Below are positions 44,403 through 53,768 of a stretch of DNA of 64,000 bases, one piece after another. Under the pieces are notes generated by a model. It was not told the origin of the DNA, ran no database searches, and worked only from the letters and a program-made list of their open reading frames with translations. Within the stretch, counting starts at the first letter, position 1. Every line of letters starts with the position of its first letter. The stretch is from assembly GCA_944323995.1 (NCBI GenBank), contig CALUUN010000003.1, positions 1-64,000 of the forward strand. The letters run 5' to 3'. This DNA is from Candidatus Gastranaerophilales bacterium (GTDB lineage Bacteria; Cyanobacteriota; Vampirovibrionia; Gastranaerophilales; Gastranaerophilaceae). Both the position numbers and the translations under genes were made by a program.

Positions 44403-45638
44403 ATGGCAAAAATAATCAATGTAGTAAAAGGCACACACGACATTTTACCTCAAGAAGTTGAACAGTGGCATATACTGGAAAAAAACGCGCTGGAAATTTT
44501 CAGCCGCTACGGTTATAAAGAAATAAGAACACCTATCTTTGAGGTAACAGAGCTTTTTGCGCGCGGGGTTGGTGATACAACCGATATTGTAAACAAAGAG
44601 ATGTATACTTTTGAAAAAAGCGAAAGATCTTTGACTTTGCGGCCCGAAAACACGGCAGGCGTTGTGCGTTCATACATTGAAAACGGCATGTCAAGGCTCT
44701 CACCGCCGGTAAAATTATGGTACAAAGGCCCGATGTTCAGGTATGAACGTCCGCAAAAAGGCAGACAGCGTCAATTTCATCAGGTCGGGGTTGAAATGTT
44801 CGGAGTAAAAGAACCAGCTGCGGATGCGGAAGTTATTTTGATGGCGGTTGATTATCTTAAATCACTGGGGCTTGACGATCTGGAGGTTGAAATAAATTCT
44901 CTGGGTTGTCCGAAATGCCGCGAGGAATTCAAAAACAACCTTAAAGCGGTTTTAAAACCCGAGTTTGATAATCTTTGCGAAGACTGTCAAAAAAGGTATG
45001 AAAAAAACCCCTTAAGACTTCTTGATTGCAAAGTTGAAAGCTGCAAGGCCATATTTGAAAAACCCGAAATCCAAAAAGTTATACAATCGGATTTTATATG
45101 TGAAGAATGCGCGGATCACTTTGCAAAGCTGAAATCTTACCTTGATACAATGCAAGTAAAATATACCGTAAATAAACTTCTTGTGCGCGGGTTGGATTAT
45201 TATAACAGAACTGTTTTTGAGATTAAATCGAATAATCTGGGTTCGCAAAACGCAGTTTGCGGCGGCGGCAGATACGACAGTCTTGTAAAAAATCTCGGCG
45301 GAGAAGATACTCCGGCTGTCGGCTGGGCAATGGGAATGGAAAGATTAAACGCTCTTCTTCCCGTACCGGAGCTAAAAAAACTTAACGGATATATTGTTTC
45401 AAATTCTCCGGTTGAAGCGCTTGAACTTGCTCAAAAGTTGAGAAAAGAAGGTTACAGAATAGAATTTGATCTCAGCAATAAAAAATTTACAAAACAGCTT
45501 GAAAAGGCCTCAAAAGTTGCGGACTATGCTCTGATTTTAGGAGAAGATGAAATCAAAGCGGGCAAGGTTTCCGTAAAAAATCTGGCAACATCCGAACAAA
45601 AGACCGTTTCAATTGAAGAATTAAGGAGTATATTATGA
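44403..45638 (+). CDS. hisS: histidyl-tRNA synthetase
   Basis: This 411-residue class II synthetase has motif 2 in LTLRPENTAGVVRSYIEN and FRYERPQKGRQRQFHQ, histidine motif LVRGLDYYNRTVFE, motif 3 AVCGGGRYDSLV and VGWAMGMERL. The anticodon domain occupies the last 95 residues. A consensus promoter ends six bases before the ATG and no Shine-Dalgarno exists. The end overlaps the next ORF by four bases. Confidence 0.96.
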   Translation: MAKIINVVKGTHDILPQEVEQWHILEKNALEIFSRYGYKEIRTPIFEVTELFARGVGDTTDIVNKEMYTFEKSERSLTLRPENTAGVVRSYIENGMSRLSPPVKLWYKGPMFRYERPQKGRQRQFHQVGVEMFGVKEPAADAEVILMAVDYLKSLGLDDLEVEINSLGCPKCREEFKNNLKAVLKPEFDNLCEDCQKRYEKNPLRLLDCKVESCKAIFEKPEIQKVIQSDFICEECADHFAKLKSYLDTMQVKYTVNKLLVRGLDYYNRTVFEIKSNNLGSQNAVCGGGRYDSLVKNLGGEDTPAVGWAMGMERLNALLPVPELKKLNGYIVSNSPVEALELAQKLRKEGYRIEFDLSNKKFTKQLEKASKVADYALILGEDEIKAGKVSVKNLATSEQKTVSIEELRSIL

Positions 45639-45970
45639 CAAGTCCGGTACATGACGTTATTAAAGCCGTGACATCGGCTTTCAGAAAAAAATTTGACGAC
45701 TTCAAGGGAGTATATCTTTTCGGACAGTTTTTGGACGGCAAAAACCATCAGGGAGAAGATATTGAACTTGTGGCGATTTTTGATGTCGAGGACAAATCAA
45801 AACGCGGAGAAATCTGGCCGATTATCGGCAAAATTGAAACCGAAATGGATGTTTGTATAGATCTTTATCCTTACACAATGGATGATTTTAAAAAGGATGA
45901 AGAACTTTATAGTGAAGTAATGGAAGAGGGTATATTTTTTGATGCCCTCGGTATAATGCAAGATAAATAA
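45635..45970 (+). CDS. nucleotidyltransferase-fold protein, degenerate active site
   Basis: The 111-residue protein resembles minimal nucleotidyltransferases, with a helix then GVYLFGQFLDGKNHQGEDIELVAIF. The canonical GSxxxGxxxxxSDIDL motif is changed: Ser of GS is Gln, and SDIDL is EDIEL, so catalysis is uncertain. A following VCIDLYPYTMDDF could supply the third acidic residue. It is translationally coupled to hisS. No partner HEPN gene is nearby. Confidence 0.6.
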   Translation: MTSPVHDVIKAVTSAFRKKFDDFKGVYLFGQFLDGKNHQGEDIELVAIFDVEDKSKRGEIWPIIGKIETEMDVCIDLYPYTMDDFKKDEELYSEVMEEGIFFDALGIMQDK

Positions 45971-45982
45971 AGGGAAAAAACA

Positions 45983-46168
45983 ATGGAAAAAATCACAATC
46001 CGTTCTGACAGAGACACAGATTACAAATTTCAGTACAAAGGCGAAGACGTTGTACTGGGCGCAGGAAAAATTTTGAGTATTGCTGACGGTTTAAACCACG
46101 TTGTTTTGCCGACCTGCGCTATGAAAATTATGAACAACCTTATCGTAATTAAAGACGACGTAAAATAA
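45983..46168 (+). CDS. hypothetical small protein
   Basis: A 61-residue protein of unknown family, predicted as short beta strands (KITIRSDRDTDYKFQYKGED, VVLGAGKILSI), thirteen bases after the nucleotidyltransferase-like gene. AAAGGGAAAAAAC precedes the ATG. Probably the third gene of the hisS operon. Confidence 0.6.
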   Translation: MEKITIRSDRDTDYKFQYKGEDVVLGAGKILSIADGLNHVVLPTCAMKIMNNLIVIKDDVK

Positions 46169-46192
46169 AAAATATTCCGCCGGATTTTGTTT

Positions 46193-46993
46193 TTAGTGTA
46201 TATTATAGCGGGCATTTTTGTTCAAGATTTTGTCTTTAAGTCTTTTCAAACCTGCGCCGTAGAAGTATTTGAGCTGCTCGGGGAAATTATCCTCAATATC
46301 CAGAAGATACATATCATGGACAATAAACTCTTTGAGCAGAAAAACGACATCCGGATTTTTTGTCCAGATAACTTTGTCTTCAACTTTACCGAAGACACCT
46401 TCCTGATTGTCAGCAATAATAAATACCATGCGTCCGCCGAGAGAATGTTCAATTTCGCGGCCGTTTTTGTGTTTAAACACCGTACCGAAAGGACACTGAA
46501 CATTGTCATAGCCTACAATTTTTATGTCAAGGCCTCTGTTATAAGCGTCAAACAAATGCTGTTCAATATATTTAAAATCCTGAAGCCAGATTTCTATATA
46601 AATATCTGTTTTTGCGGACTTAATCACTTCAATAAGTTTTTCTCTGATTGCAAAAGAGCCTGATATGGCATGAACCGGTTCATTGTAATCATCTTTGACG
46701 TCGGGGAGTTTTTTTTCCAAAAAATCGAGATTAGCTTCAATTTTCCGCCGGAATCTTTTAGTGAGTTCTTTAGGTTTAACCGGAGTAAAAGTTTGCGGTT
46801 TTTCGCCCGAGGAGGTTACAATGCGTGCGGCTTCAAGAGATTTCAAAGTGTCATAGGCTCTTGATTGCGGAATATCGGCGAGCTTTGCAACTTCGTATCC
46901 GGTTGCGGGATATTTTTTCAAAAGGGCAACGTAAACCTTTGCCTCATAACCGTTTAAACCGATTTCTTTCAAACTTTCTATCACATCTTGCAT
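46193..46993 (-). CDS. TrmB-family transcriptional regulator
   Basis: The 266-residue protein has the TrmB winged helix (IGLNGYEAKVYVALLKKYPATGYEVAKLADIPQSRAYDTLKSLE, about 10-55, read in segments) and a C-terminal effector domain of about 150 residues of the PLD-like/sugar-binding type. TATAAT preceded by TGC (47000-47005) lies six bases before the ATG with no ribosome site. Targets are unknown. TrmB proteins commonly control sugar uptake. Confidence 0.88.
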   Translation of the reverse strand: MQDVIESLKEIGLNGYEAKVYVALLKKYPATGYEVAKLADIPQSRAYDTLKSLEAARIVTSSGEKPQTFTPVKPKELTKRFRRKIEANLDFLEKKLPDVKDDYNEPVHAISGSFAIREKLIEVIKSAKTDIYIEIWLQDFKYIEQHLFDAYNRGLDIKIVGYDNVQCPFGTVFKHKNGREIEHSLGGRMVFIIADNQEGVFGKVEDKVIWTKNPDVVFLLKEFIVHDMYLLDIEDNFPEQLKYFYGAGLKRLKDKILNKNARYNIH

Positions 46994-47022
46994 AGAATAA
47001 TTATAGCATATTTTTTGAAATT

Positions 47023-47048
47023 AAAAAAGCGGTTTTAAACCGCTTTTT
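47023..47048 (-). terminator. terminator of gloA
   Basis: AAAAAAGCGGTTT and AAACCGCTTTTT form a long stem with T tracts between gloA and trmB. Confidence 0.8.
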
Positions 47049-47430
47049 ACCAGATTACTTTTTCTATCAATTCAATTTCGTAGCCGTCCGGATCTTTAAT
47101 GAATGCAATTTTGGTTCCTTTACCGTTCAAATCAAACGGTTCGTAAAGGTATTCATAACCGAGATTATGAAGTTTTTTTGTAAATTCGTCAAGTGATTTT
47201 ACCGAAAAAGCAAAGTGTCCGAAACCGGTTCCCAATTCGTAACCGTTTTCGGGAGTTTGGTCATTATAGGTTAATTCAAGCTGGGTTGTGCCTTCTTCGT
47301 CATTCAAAAAATACAATTCGCAATCCTCAAGGCGTTTTTTCTTATCAAGTTTCATATTTAAAAGTTCGGTGTAAAACTTAAGAGTTGCGTCAATATCTTT
47401 AACTCTGATCATTGTGTGTAAAAGTTTCAT
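47047..47430 (-). CDS. gloA: lactoylglutathione lyase (glyoxalase I family)
   Basis: The 127-residue single-chain glyoxalase domain has the metal ligands expected of GloA: MKLLHTMIRVKDIDATLKFY (His5), QLELTYN (Glu), GHFAFSVKSLD (His) and GYEIELIEK (Glu). It would convert the methylglyoxal-thiol adduct. GGAGAA precedes the start. Eleven bases downstream of the porin gene on the same strand. Confidence 0.9.
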   Translation of the reverse strand: MKLLHTMIRVKDIDATLKFYTELLNMKLDKKKRLEDCELYFLNDEEGTTQLELTYNDQTPENGYELGTGFGHFAFSVKSLDEFTKKLHNLGYEYLYEPFDLNGKGTKIAFIKDPDGYEIELIEKVIW

Positions 47431-47441
47431 GTTTGTTCTCC

Positions 47442-48710
47442 TTACAGTAATATTTGTGTACCTAAGATTAATCTGTGGCTGTCCTCAAGGGTTTGGTTAT
47501 CACAATAGACATAGTTTAGCAAAATTCTCATTCCCTGACCGATTACAAAATAATTTATACCTGCAGAATATTCTCTGCGCAGGTCGCCCGACATATCTTT
47601 ATTCGGGTCGAACTGATCATATCTTGCAACAAGCTGTAATTTCGGGGTTAATTTATATCCTATTGTTGTATAAAACCCTTCCGCTCTGTCAGTGGTCAAA
47701 ACTCTTGCGTTGTAGCCGTCAGCGGTTGAATATTCCGCATTAATCATAAAATCTTTATAATTGTAACCGATATAGGCGCCTGCCACGGTGTAATTATTAT
47801 GTCTTTTGCCGGCATTTAAACCTCCGCCGACAACGAGTTTTCCGTATTTTCCGTCAGTCATGCCGAGAGGTTTAAAGTTTACCCAGCCGGTGAATTCGGC
47901 ACCCGGAAAAAATTCCTTAAAAAATCTGTCTGAACTGTTTGCAGCAAGGCTGTAGTCAACGAGTGAATAGTTTCCGATTACTCTTAAACCGAAAGCGCGG
48001 GTGTTTGCAAATGTTCTTGCGATTTGGGATCTTAAAACAAAGGGGACATAAGTTGTGCTCATACCGCCTTCGACACCGACCTGATTTCTTGAATTACCTA
48101 CCATAATCTGGTGGTGCGGGATAGCGTGGTTTACCAGATAAGCATCACTTATAAGATTTTGAAAAAATGATACTTCGTTTGTCGGAGTCAATTTAAACTG
48201 AAGTTTAAAGTCGGTTTTGTATTCGGGGTTAAACTGACCCATCATACCGACGTCAATAGATGTAATATCATATTCGGTAGAATAATCGGTATCAAAATTA
48301 AACGACATATTTCCGCGGTATTTTCCGTAAAACTGGATTCTGTCAATCGGGCCTTTTTCTATATCCCAGGTAAGGATATCTTTTAAAAGATAATTGCTGT
48401 AATCGGTACGGGTAACCTGTGCTTTCAGCGCTTTATTAATTTTGTGTGCAAGCGAGCCTTCTTCTCTGAAAATCGGATCTCCCAGATGTTCAAACATAAA
48501 AAAGTTTTCTTCACTTGTATCAATCAGCAAATCTTTATCGTCAATAACACCGTCATTATTCAAATCTCTCAAAGGCAGTTCGGTATTTTCCGGAAGGAGA
48601 ATTTCCGGCTCGATAATATTTTTTTCAACAGATAAATCTGCAGCTGCAAACGCAGTCTGTGAGGTAAATATCAGCAATAAAAATAAACCAACTTTAAAAA
48701 GGGTGTTCAT
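47442..48710 (-). CDS. outer-membrane porin-like beta-barrel protein
   Basis: The 422-residue protein has a signal peptide (FKVGLFLLLIFTSQTAFA^AAD) and, from about residue 115, alternating amphipathic strands ending in LILGTQILL, the aromatic/hydrophobic C-terminus of barrels. It resembles phosphate-selective porin O/P. Between the two lies a calcium-type loop DLNNDGVIDDKDLLI (about 49-63), as in dockerin/EF-hand units. The tail end reads into gloA with an eleven-base gap. Confidence 0.8.
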   Translation of the reverse strand: MNTLFKVGLFLLLIFTSQTAFAAADLSVEKNIIEPEILLPENTELPLRDLNNDGVIDDKDLLIDTSEENFFMFEHLGDPIFREEGSLAHKINKALKAQVTRTDYSNYLLKDILTWDIEKGPIDRIQFYGKYRGNMSFNFDTDYSTEYDITSIDVGMMGQFNPEYKTDFKLQFKLTPTNEVSFFQNLISDAYLVNHAIPHHQIMVGNSRNQVGVEGGMSTTYVPFVLRSQIARTFANTRAFGLRVIGNYSLVDYSLAANSSDRFFKEFFPGAEFTGWVNFKPLGMTDGKYGKLVVGGGLNAGKRHNNYTVAGAYIGYNYKDFMINAEYSTADGYNARVLTTDRAEGFYTTIGYKLTPKLQLVARYDQFDPNKDMSGDLRREYSAGINYFVIGQGMRILLNYVYCDNQTLEDSHRLILGTQILL

Positions 48711-48772
48711 AAATATTAATTATATCACAAAAATGTTGCAATTCATAATATTTTTATAGTATAAATATTGTT

Positions 48773-50197
48773 ATGACATCTGTAACAAAAAATGATAAAT
48801 ATACAAAAACCCGTGCCCCGATTGTAGAAGCATTAAAAAAGGCTTATGAAAATCCGACCTATCAGTTTCATATACCCGGACATACAAAAGGTTCGGGCGC
48901 GCTGCCTGAATTTAAACAGCTTATCGGAAGGAAGGCGCTTGCGGTTGATACAACCGACGAATTTGATAACCTCGGAACACTTCACCCTGCAACGGGCCCG
49001 ATAAAAGAAGCACAGGAACTTGCGGCAAAAGCCTTCGGTGCCAAAAAAACTTTCTTTCTGCTGAACGGTTCAACAGCCGGAAACCTTGCGCTTGCAATGG
49101 GATTAACCAAAAAAGGCCAAAAGATTTTGACAAACCGAAACTGTCACCGTTCAATTTTGACAGGCATGATAATTTCGGGAGCGGAACCCTTATGGCTTGT
49201 TCCGGAAAGGTTTGAGGACTGGGGAATCTGGGGTAATGTCAGCCCGGAACGTGTTGAAGAAATGCTGAAAATGCACGGTGATATTTCAATGGTGTGGATT
49301 ACAAACCCGACCTATGAAGGTGTTGTATCAGATATCAAATCAATTTCGGCGATATGCAAACGTTATAATGTTCCGTTAATAGTGGATGAAGCGCACGCTT
49401 GCCTTTGGAATTTTAACGACCATCTTCCGACATCTGCCCTGAAACTCGGCGCGGATGCGGTTGTGCATTCACTTCACAAAACAGGCGGCAGCATGAGCCA
49501 GAGTTCAATGCTTCATATTGCCGAAAATTCAATGATAGATGTTGATGCGGTTGAAAAAGCCTTAAAACTTCTCCACACAACAAGTCCTTCGTTAATGCTT
49601 CTTGCAAGCCTTGATGCAGCACGGGCAAACCTTGAAAGTCCAAGGGGCAGAAAACAGCTTCAACGCGCTATTTCCAACGCCAAATACTTAAGAAGCGAAA
49701 TTGACAAACTTGAACACATACATCAGTTAAAACCTGATTTCGGATACAAAACAGATGTAACAAAGGTGTTTATAAAAGCGGACGGCCTGTCGGGCAAACG
49801 TCTTGAATCCATTTTGGAAATAGATTTTAATATAGAAGTCGAAAGTGCGTCAGACGCGGGGCTTTTACTTTTGTCAAACATCGGCAACAAACGTTCTGAC
49901 ATGCAGTATCTTGTTGAATGTCTTAAAAAGATAGATACCGCGAACTATTCGGATATCTGCTATCTTGAAAACAAAAAACACATGCCGATGCTTACCCCGA
50001 TAATCAAAATGAGCCTGAGGGACGCATATTATTCTCCAAAAGAAACAATTCCCAAATCGCAGGCAATCGGCAGAATTTCTGCGGAAGTGATTGCGGAATG
50101 TCCTCCGGGGATTGCGGTATTGCTTCCGGGAGAATTGATTACCGAAGACCACCTGCCGTATCTTACCGATTACGAGTTTATTGAGGTTATTAAATAA
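48773..50197 (+). CDS. Orn/Lys/Arg-type PLP decarboxylase
   Basis: This 474-residue fold-type I decarboxylase matches the short bacterial Orn/Lys/Arg decarboxylases. It has the start FHIPGHTKGSGALPEF, DTTDEFDNLGTLHPATGPI, IVDEAHAC (Asp205) and the PLP lysine K236 in VHSLHKTGGSMSQSS. The C-terminal ECPPGIAVLLPGELI is typical. Arginine or lysine is the likely substrate; with speE at 55674 arginine is favoured. TATAAA lies seven bases before the ATG. Confidence 0.88.
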   Translation: MTSVTKNDKYTKTRAPIVEALKKAYENPTYQFHIPGHTKGSGALPEFKQLIGRKALAVDTTDEFDNLGTLHPATGPIKEAQELAAKAFGAKKTFFLLNGSTAGNLALAMGLTKKGQKILTNRNCHRSILTGMIISGAEPLWLVPERFEDWGIWGNVSPERVEEMLKMHGDISMVWITNPTYEGVVSDIKSISAICKRYNVPLIVDEAHACLWNFNDHLPTSALKLGADAVVHSLHKTGGSMSQSSMLHIAENSMIDVDAVEKALKLLHTTSPSLMLLASLDAARANLESPRGRKQLQRAISNAKYLRSEIDKLEHIHQLKPDFGYKTDVTKVFIKADGLSGKRLESILEIDFNIEVESASDAGLLLLSNIGNKRSDMQYLVECLKKIDTANYSDICYLENKKHMPMLTPIIKMSLRDAYYSPKETIPKSQAIGRISAEVIAECPPGIAVLLPGELITEDHLPYLTDYEFIEVIK

Positions 50198-50734
50198 GTT
50201 TTTTAAAGTTGTTAAGACACTAAAATTTGTCATGCTGAACTTGTTTCAGCATCTTGCAGCCGTTATAGAATTGTAGGTCGGATTTACTAATCCGACAACC
50301 CTTACAGGAATTTTTAACCTGTGGAAACCCGCGATATCATAGTTAAAGCCCCCCACCCCAGCCCTCCCCCTCAAGGGTGGGAGGGAGTTTCAGGCATATC
50401 ATTATTTGTCCTGCTGAACTTGTTTCAGCATCTTGCAACAGTTATGGAATTGTAGGTCGGATTTACTAATTCGACAACCCTTCACCGGAGTTTTAAACCT
50501 ATGAAAACCCGCGATATCATAGTTAAAGCCCCCCACCCCAGCCCTCCCCCTCAAGGGTGGAGTGGATTTGAGGCATGTCATTGCTGCAATAATGCGATTA
50601 CTACGTCGAATGCTACGCATTCTCCTCGTAATGACAGACCAAAACTTAATGTGTTGCCGTGCCTCAGGCACCCTCGTAATCACAGACCAAAATTTTATAC
50701 CGCAAGAATATCTTTATATTATTGTTCAATCATT
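50198..50734. repeat. tandem pair of dispersed intergenic repeats
   Basis: No gene is supported. Two copies of the ~180-bp repeat seen at 4242 stand head to tail (50222-50403 and about 50404-50580; spacing about 179). Each has TGCTGAAcTTGtTTCAGCA, a GTCGGATT/AATCCGAC hairpin, and a C-rich block CCCCACCCCAGCCC followed by CCCTCAAGGGTGGG. A GCGATTACTACG/CGTAATGACA unit follows (50593-50637) and a partial copy after it. The cluster lies between convergent genes. Confidence 0.85.
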
Positions 50735-52111
50735 CTATTTGAATTTACGCATCATAGACATTGCTTTTGTCATGGCGTGTTTGCCCATTTTGCCCCCAAA
50801 GCCGCCAAACATTTTTTTCATATCATTCATGCCTTTCATCATCATCCGCATTTGTTCAAACTGTTTGATGTAAAGGTTAATGTTATGCATATCAATGCCG
50901 CAGCCATTAGAAATCCGTTTTTTCCGGCTGGTGTTTAAAAGTGCCGGATTAGCGCGTTCTTCCGGTGTCATGCTTTGAATAAAAACTTCTATTTTTTTGA
51001 ATTGTTTTTCGCCTTCGTGCGAAAGTTTTTCGCGGTCGTCCTTTGATATTTTCATGCCCGGAATCATTCCGAGAATCTGATCCATTGAACCCATCATTTT
51101 CATTTGTTTTTGCATTTTTAAAAAGTCATCAAAGGTAAATTCGGCTTTTGCCATTTTAGCTTCAAGCTCACGTGCCGATTTTTCGTCAAAAACTTCCTGC
51201 GCACGCTCAACCAGCGACACAATATCACCCATGCCGAGTATTCTTGTTGCCATACGTTCCGGATAAAAATCCTCAAGAGCGTTCAATTTTTCACCGGTAC
51301 CGGTAAGTTTTACGGGTTTTCCGGTGCAGTAAACAACACTGAGCGCAGAACCACCGCGGCTGTCACCGTCAAGTTTTGTCAAAACAAGTCCGGTCAAACC
51401 TATTTGCGCATCAAAGTTTTCCGCAACGTTCACTGCTTCCTGACCTGTCATTGCATCAATTACAAGAAGTTTTTCCTGCGGCGCAAACATCCTGTCAATT
51501 ATCAACAGTTCAGCCATCATGTCAGTATCTATCTGAAGCCGGCCCGCCGTATCAAGAATCAAAACATTGTACCCGTTTTCTTTTGCATAGTTAAGTGCGC
51601 TCTGCACAATGTTTTTAACATCTTTTGAACCGTCAAGCGTAAAAACTTCAACACCGATTTCAGCTCCGAGAGTCTTTAACTGTGAAATTGCAGCGGGTCT
51701 GTATACATCACATGCGACAAGAAGCGGGTTTTTGCCTTCTTTTTTAAGTTTTACGGCAAGTTTTGCGGAAGATGTTGTTTTACCCGAACCCTGCAAACCG
51801 AGCATCATAATCAATGACGGGTGTCCGCTTAAATCCAGAGGTTTTTGCTCTTTGCCGAGCAGGTTAATCAATTCGTCATGAACTATTTTAACAAGCTGCT
51901 GTGAAGGGTCTACGCCTTCCAGAACTTTTTCGCCTTCAGCTTTGTCTTTTATTGCGGAAATAAACGCCTTAACAACACGTAAATTAACGTCCGCTTCCAA
52001 AAGCGCGCGTCTGATTTCACGCAATGCCTCCTGCATGTTATCCTGTGTAAGTTCGGCTCCGCGGGTTTTGCTTATTATACTTTGTAATCTGTCGCTTAAA
52101 CTGTCAAACAT
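50735..52111 (-). CDS. ffh: signal recognition particle protein Ffh (SRP54)
   Basis: The 458-residue protein has the N domain, GTPase G domain (GLQGSGKTTSSAKLAVKLKK P-loop about 107-, DTAGRLQID, TKLDGDSRGG) and the Met-rich M domain (KMQKQMKMMGSMDQILGMIPGM to the MMRKFK end). It targets nascent membrane proteins to FtsY. TAGAAT precedes the ATG by nine bases. No SRP RNA gene was seen nearby. Confidence 0.96.
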   Translation of the reverse strand: MFDSLSDRLQSIISKTRGAELTQDNMQEALREIRRALLEADVNLRVVKAFISAIKDKAEGEKVLEGVDPSQQLVKIVHDELINLLGKEQKPLDLSGHPSLIMMLGLQGSGKTTSSAKLAVKLKKEGKNPLLVACDVYRPAAISQLKTLGAEIGVEVFTLDGSKDVKNIVQSALNYAKENGYNVLILDTAGRLQIDTDMMAELLIIDRMFAPQEKLLVIDAMTGQEAVNVAENFDAQIGLTGLVLTKLDGDSRGGSALSVVYCTGKPVKLTGTGEKLNALEDFYPERMATRILGMGDIVSLVERAQEVFDEKSARELEAKMAKAEFTFDDFLKMQKQMKMMGSMDQILGMIPGMKISKDDREKLSHEGEKQFKKIEVFIQSMTPEERANPALLNTSRKKRISNGCGIDMHNINLYIKQFEQMRMMMKGMNDMKKMFGGFGGKMGKHAMTKAMSMMRKFK

Positions 52112-52135
52112 CTTATTAAAATTCTATCATAAAAA

Positions 52136-52603
52136 TTAAATATCTGCGGTGCAGTTAGGACATTTTGTTGCACGGATATCTATTGTGCTGAAACATTTCG
52201 GACACGATTTTGTGGTGGCAGTTTCTTCTTTCTTGGTTTCGGCACGGAGTTTGTTAATAGCTTTTACAAGTAAAAATACCGCAAACGCAACTATTACAAA
52301 ACTTATCAACGTGTTTATGAAAAGTCCGTAATTTATTGTTACCGCACCCGCTTTCTGTGCTGCTTCCAAGGAAGGATATGATATGATTTTTCCGTGGTAA
52401 TCCGGCAGTGTTAAATAAAGATTTGAAAAATCCACCCTGCCCATAATCCAACCCAAAGGCGGCATGATAATATCTTTGACAAGTGAATCTATTATCTTGC
52501 CAAAAGCAGCTCCGATTACAATACCGACAGCCATGTCAATGACATTGCCCTTCATCGCAAATGTCTTAAACTCGCCTAAATTCTTTTTTAATCTCTCTAT
52601 CAT
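52136..52603 (-). CDS. mscL: large-conductance mechanosensitive channel with zinc-ribbon tail
   Basis: The 155-residue MscL releases solutes on hypo-osmotic shock. TM1 region [26 protein letters not shown] and TM2 region [31 protein letters not shown] (read in segments) are intact. The tail has [18 protein letters not shown], two CxxC pairs, a zinc-ribbon extension found in some MscL proteins. AAAGGAGAA precedes the ATG. Confidence 0.93.
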   Translation of the reverse strand: MIERLKKNLGEFKTFAMKGNVIDMAVGIVIGAAFGKIIDSLVKDIIMPPLGWIMGRVDFSNLYLTLPDYHGKIISYPSLEAAQKAGAVTINYGLFINTLISFVIVAFAVFLLVKAINKLRAETKKEETATTKSCPKCFSTIDIRATKCPNCTADI

Positions 52604-52636
52604 TTTTTTCTCCTTTTTTTATTATATGCACAAACA

Positions 52637-52670
52637 ATAAAAAAAAGCTATGTACTGAGGTGCATAGCTG
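52637..52670 (-). terminator. hairpin upstream of mscL
   Basis: AGCTATG and CATAGCT with a ten-base interior, followed on the minus strand by TTTTTTTTATTG. It lies upstream of mscL, so it would end a transcript entering from the right or act in the mscL leader. No gene is seen that would need it on the minus strand. Confidence 0.5.
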
Positions 52671-52839
52671 TTGATTAGGGATATGTGTATCTTAGTCTCT
52701 AAGGAGTATGGTTTTATATTAGCAAAGGATTCCAAAATAAAAATCATTCGTTTTATTGATGTTTTATAAATTTTGATGAAAAATTTTTAGACTTATTATA
52801 AACATCACTTTATGATATAATAATTAAAGAGGCAGGAAT

Positions 52840-53586
52840 ATGTATAAGAATTGTTTTGAACAAAACGATGAGCTGAAAAAACAGATAGATGGATTTCGTC
52901 CGCTTCCGCAGGATATTTTGACCCAGCTTAAAGAATATTATAAAATAGGCCTTACGTATTCATCAAATGCTATTGAAGGCAACACGCTGGATTTGGCGGA
53001 AACCAAGGTAGTTATTGAAGACGGCCTGACAATAAGCGGAAAACCTTTGAAATACCACCTTGAAGCTCTCGGACATGCAAATGCCTTTGATGAACTTATT
53101 AATCTGGCAAAACAAGATTTTTTTACCGAAAACGACATTAAAAACCTGCACCACCTGTTTTACTCAAAGATAAATGAACAAAACGCCGGCAAATATCGGA
53201 ATACACAGGTCATAATAACGGGTTCGGATGTTGAATTTCCGGCTCCTGCTGAACTTGACGGCAAAATGCGTGAATTTGTATCAAAACTCCCGCAACTGAA
53301 AAAAACTTTGCATCCTGTTGAATATGCTGCGACGGTTCATGCAATTTTTGTTAATATTCATCCGTTTATAGACGGAAACGGCAGAGTCGCAAGACTTTTA
53401 ATGAATCTTGCTCTTTTGCAGTCAGGATATAATATAGTGATAATTCCGCCGGCTGTAAGAAGTGACTACATAAGAGCTTTGCAGGAAACTAACAGGCAGA
53501 ATTTTGAACCGTTCGTAAATTTTATTTCGGAAATGACGCTGGAATCTCAAAAAGAATACTTGAAAATTATAAAACGGTTTGCATAA
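52840..53586 (+). CDS. Fic-domain protein with inhibitory helix
   Basis: The 248-residue protein has the catalytic Fic loop HPFIDGNGRVARL (His174) expected to transfer AMP from ATP to a target hydroxyl. The N-terminal inhibitory motif SSNAIEGN (Glu46) marks it as a self-inhibited class II Fic protein. No antitoxin partner precedes it. GAGGCAGGA is upstream of the ATG. Targets are unknown. Confidence 0.9.
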   Translation: MYKNCFEQNDELKKQIDGFRPLPQDILTQLKEYYKIGLTYSSNAIEGNTLDLAETKVVIEDGLTISGKPLKYHLEALGHANAFDELINLAKQDFFTENDIKNLHHLFYSKINEQNAGKYRNTQVIITGSDVEFPAPAELDGKMREFVSKLPQLKKTLHPVEYAATVHAIFVNIHPFIDGNGRVARLLMNLALLQSGYNIVIIPPAVRSDYIRALQETNRQNFEPFVNFISEMTLESQKEYLKIIKRFA

Positions 53587-53638
53587 AGAATTTCAACTGC
53601 TTGAACAAATAAATTTCGGTGCTACAATAAAGTCACAC

Positions 53639-53710
53639 AGCGGTATCGTCTAGTGGTCAGGACGGGAGATTCTCATTCTCCAAACAGGGGTTCAATTCCC
53701 CTTACCGCCG
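53639..53710 (+). tRNA. tRNA-Glu (anticodon UUC)
   Basis: Cloverleaf: acceptor nGCGGTA/TACCGCC, D-arm GTCTAGTGGTCAGGAC, anticodon arm GGAGATTCTCATTCTCC with UUC, T-arm AGGGGTTCAATTCCCCT, discriminator G. No encoded CCA. Position 1 is A opposite C72, a mismatch where G:C is usual; all other pairs hold. Confidence 0.93.
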
Positions 53711-53768
53711 GTTTTAAACAGCCGGACAGGTGATGTAAAAATTTGAAGAAATCTAATAAAATATTTTT

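Noticed and set aside
52840-53586. Fic protein as a FicT/FicA toxin pair
   Set aside because: The inhibitory motif is within the same polypeptide and no separate antitoxin precedes it.
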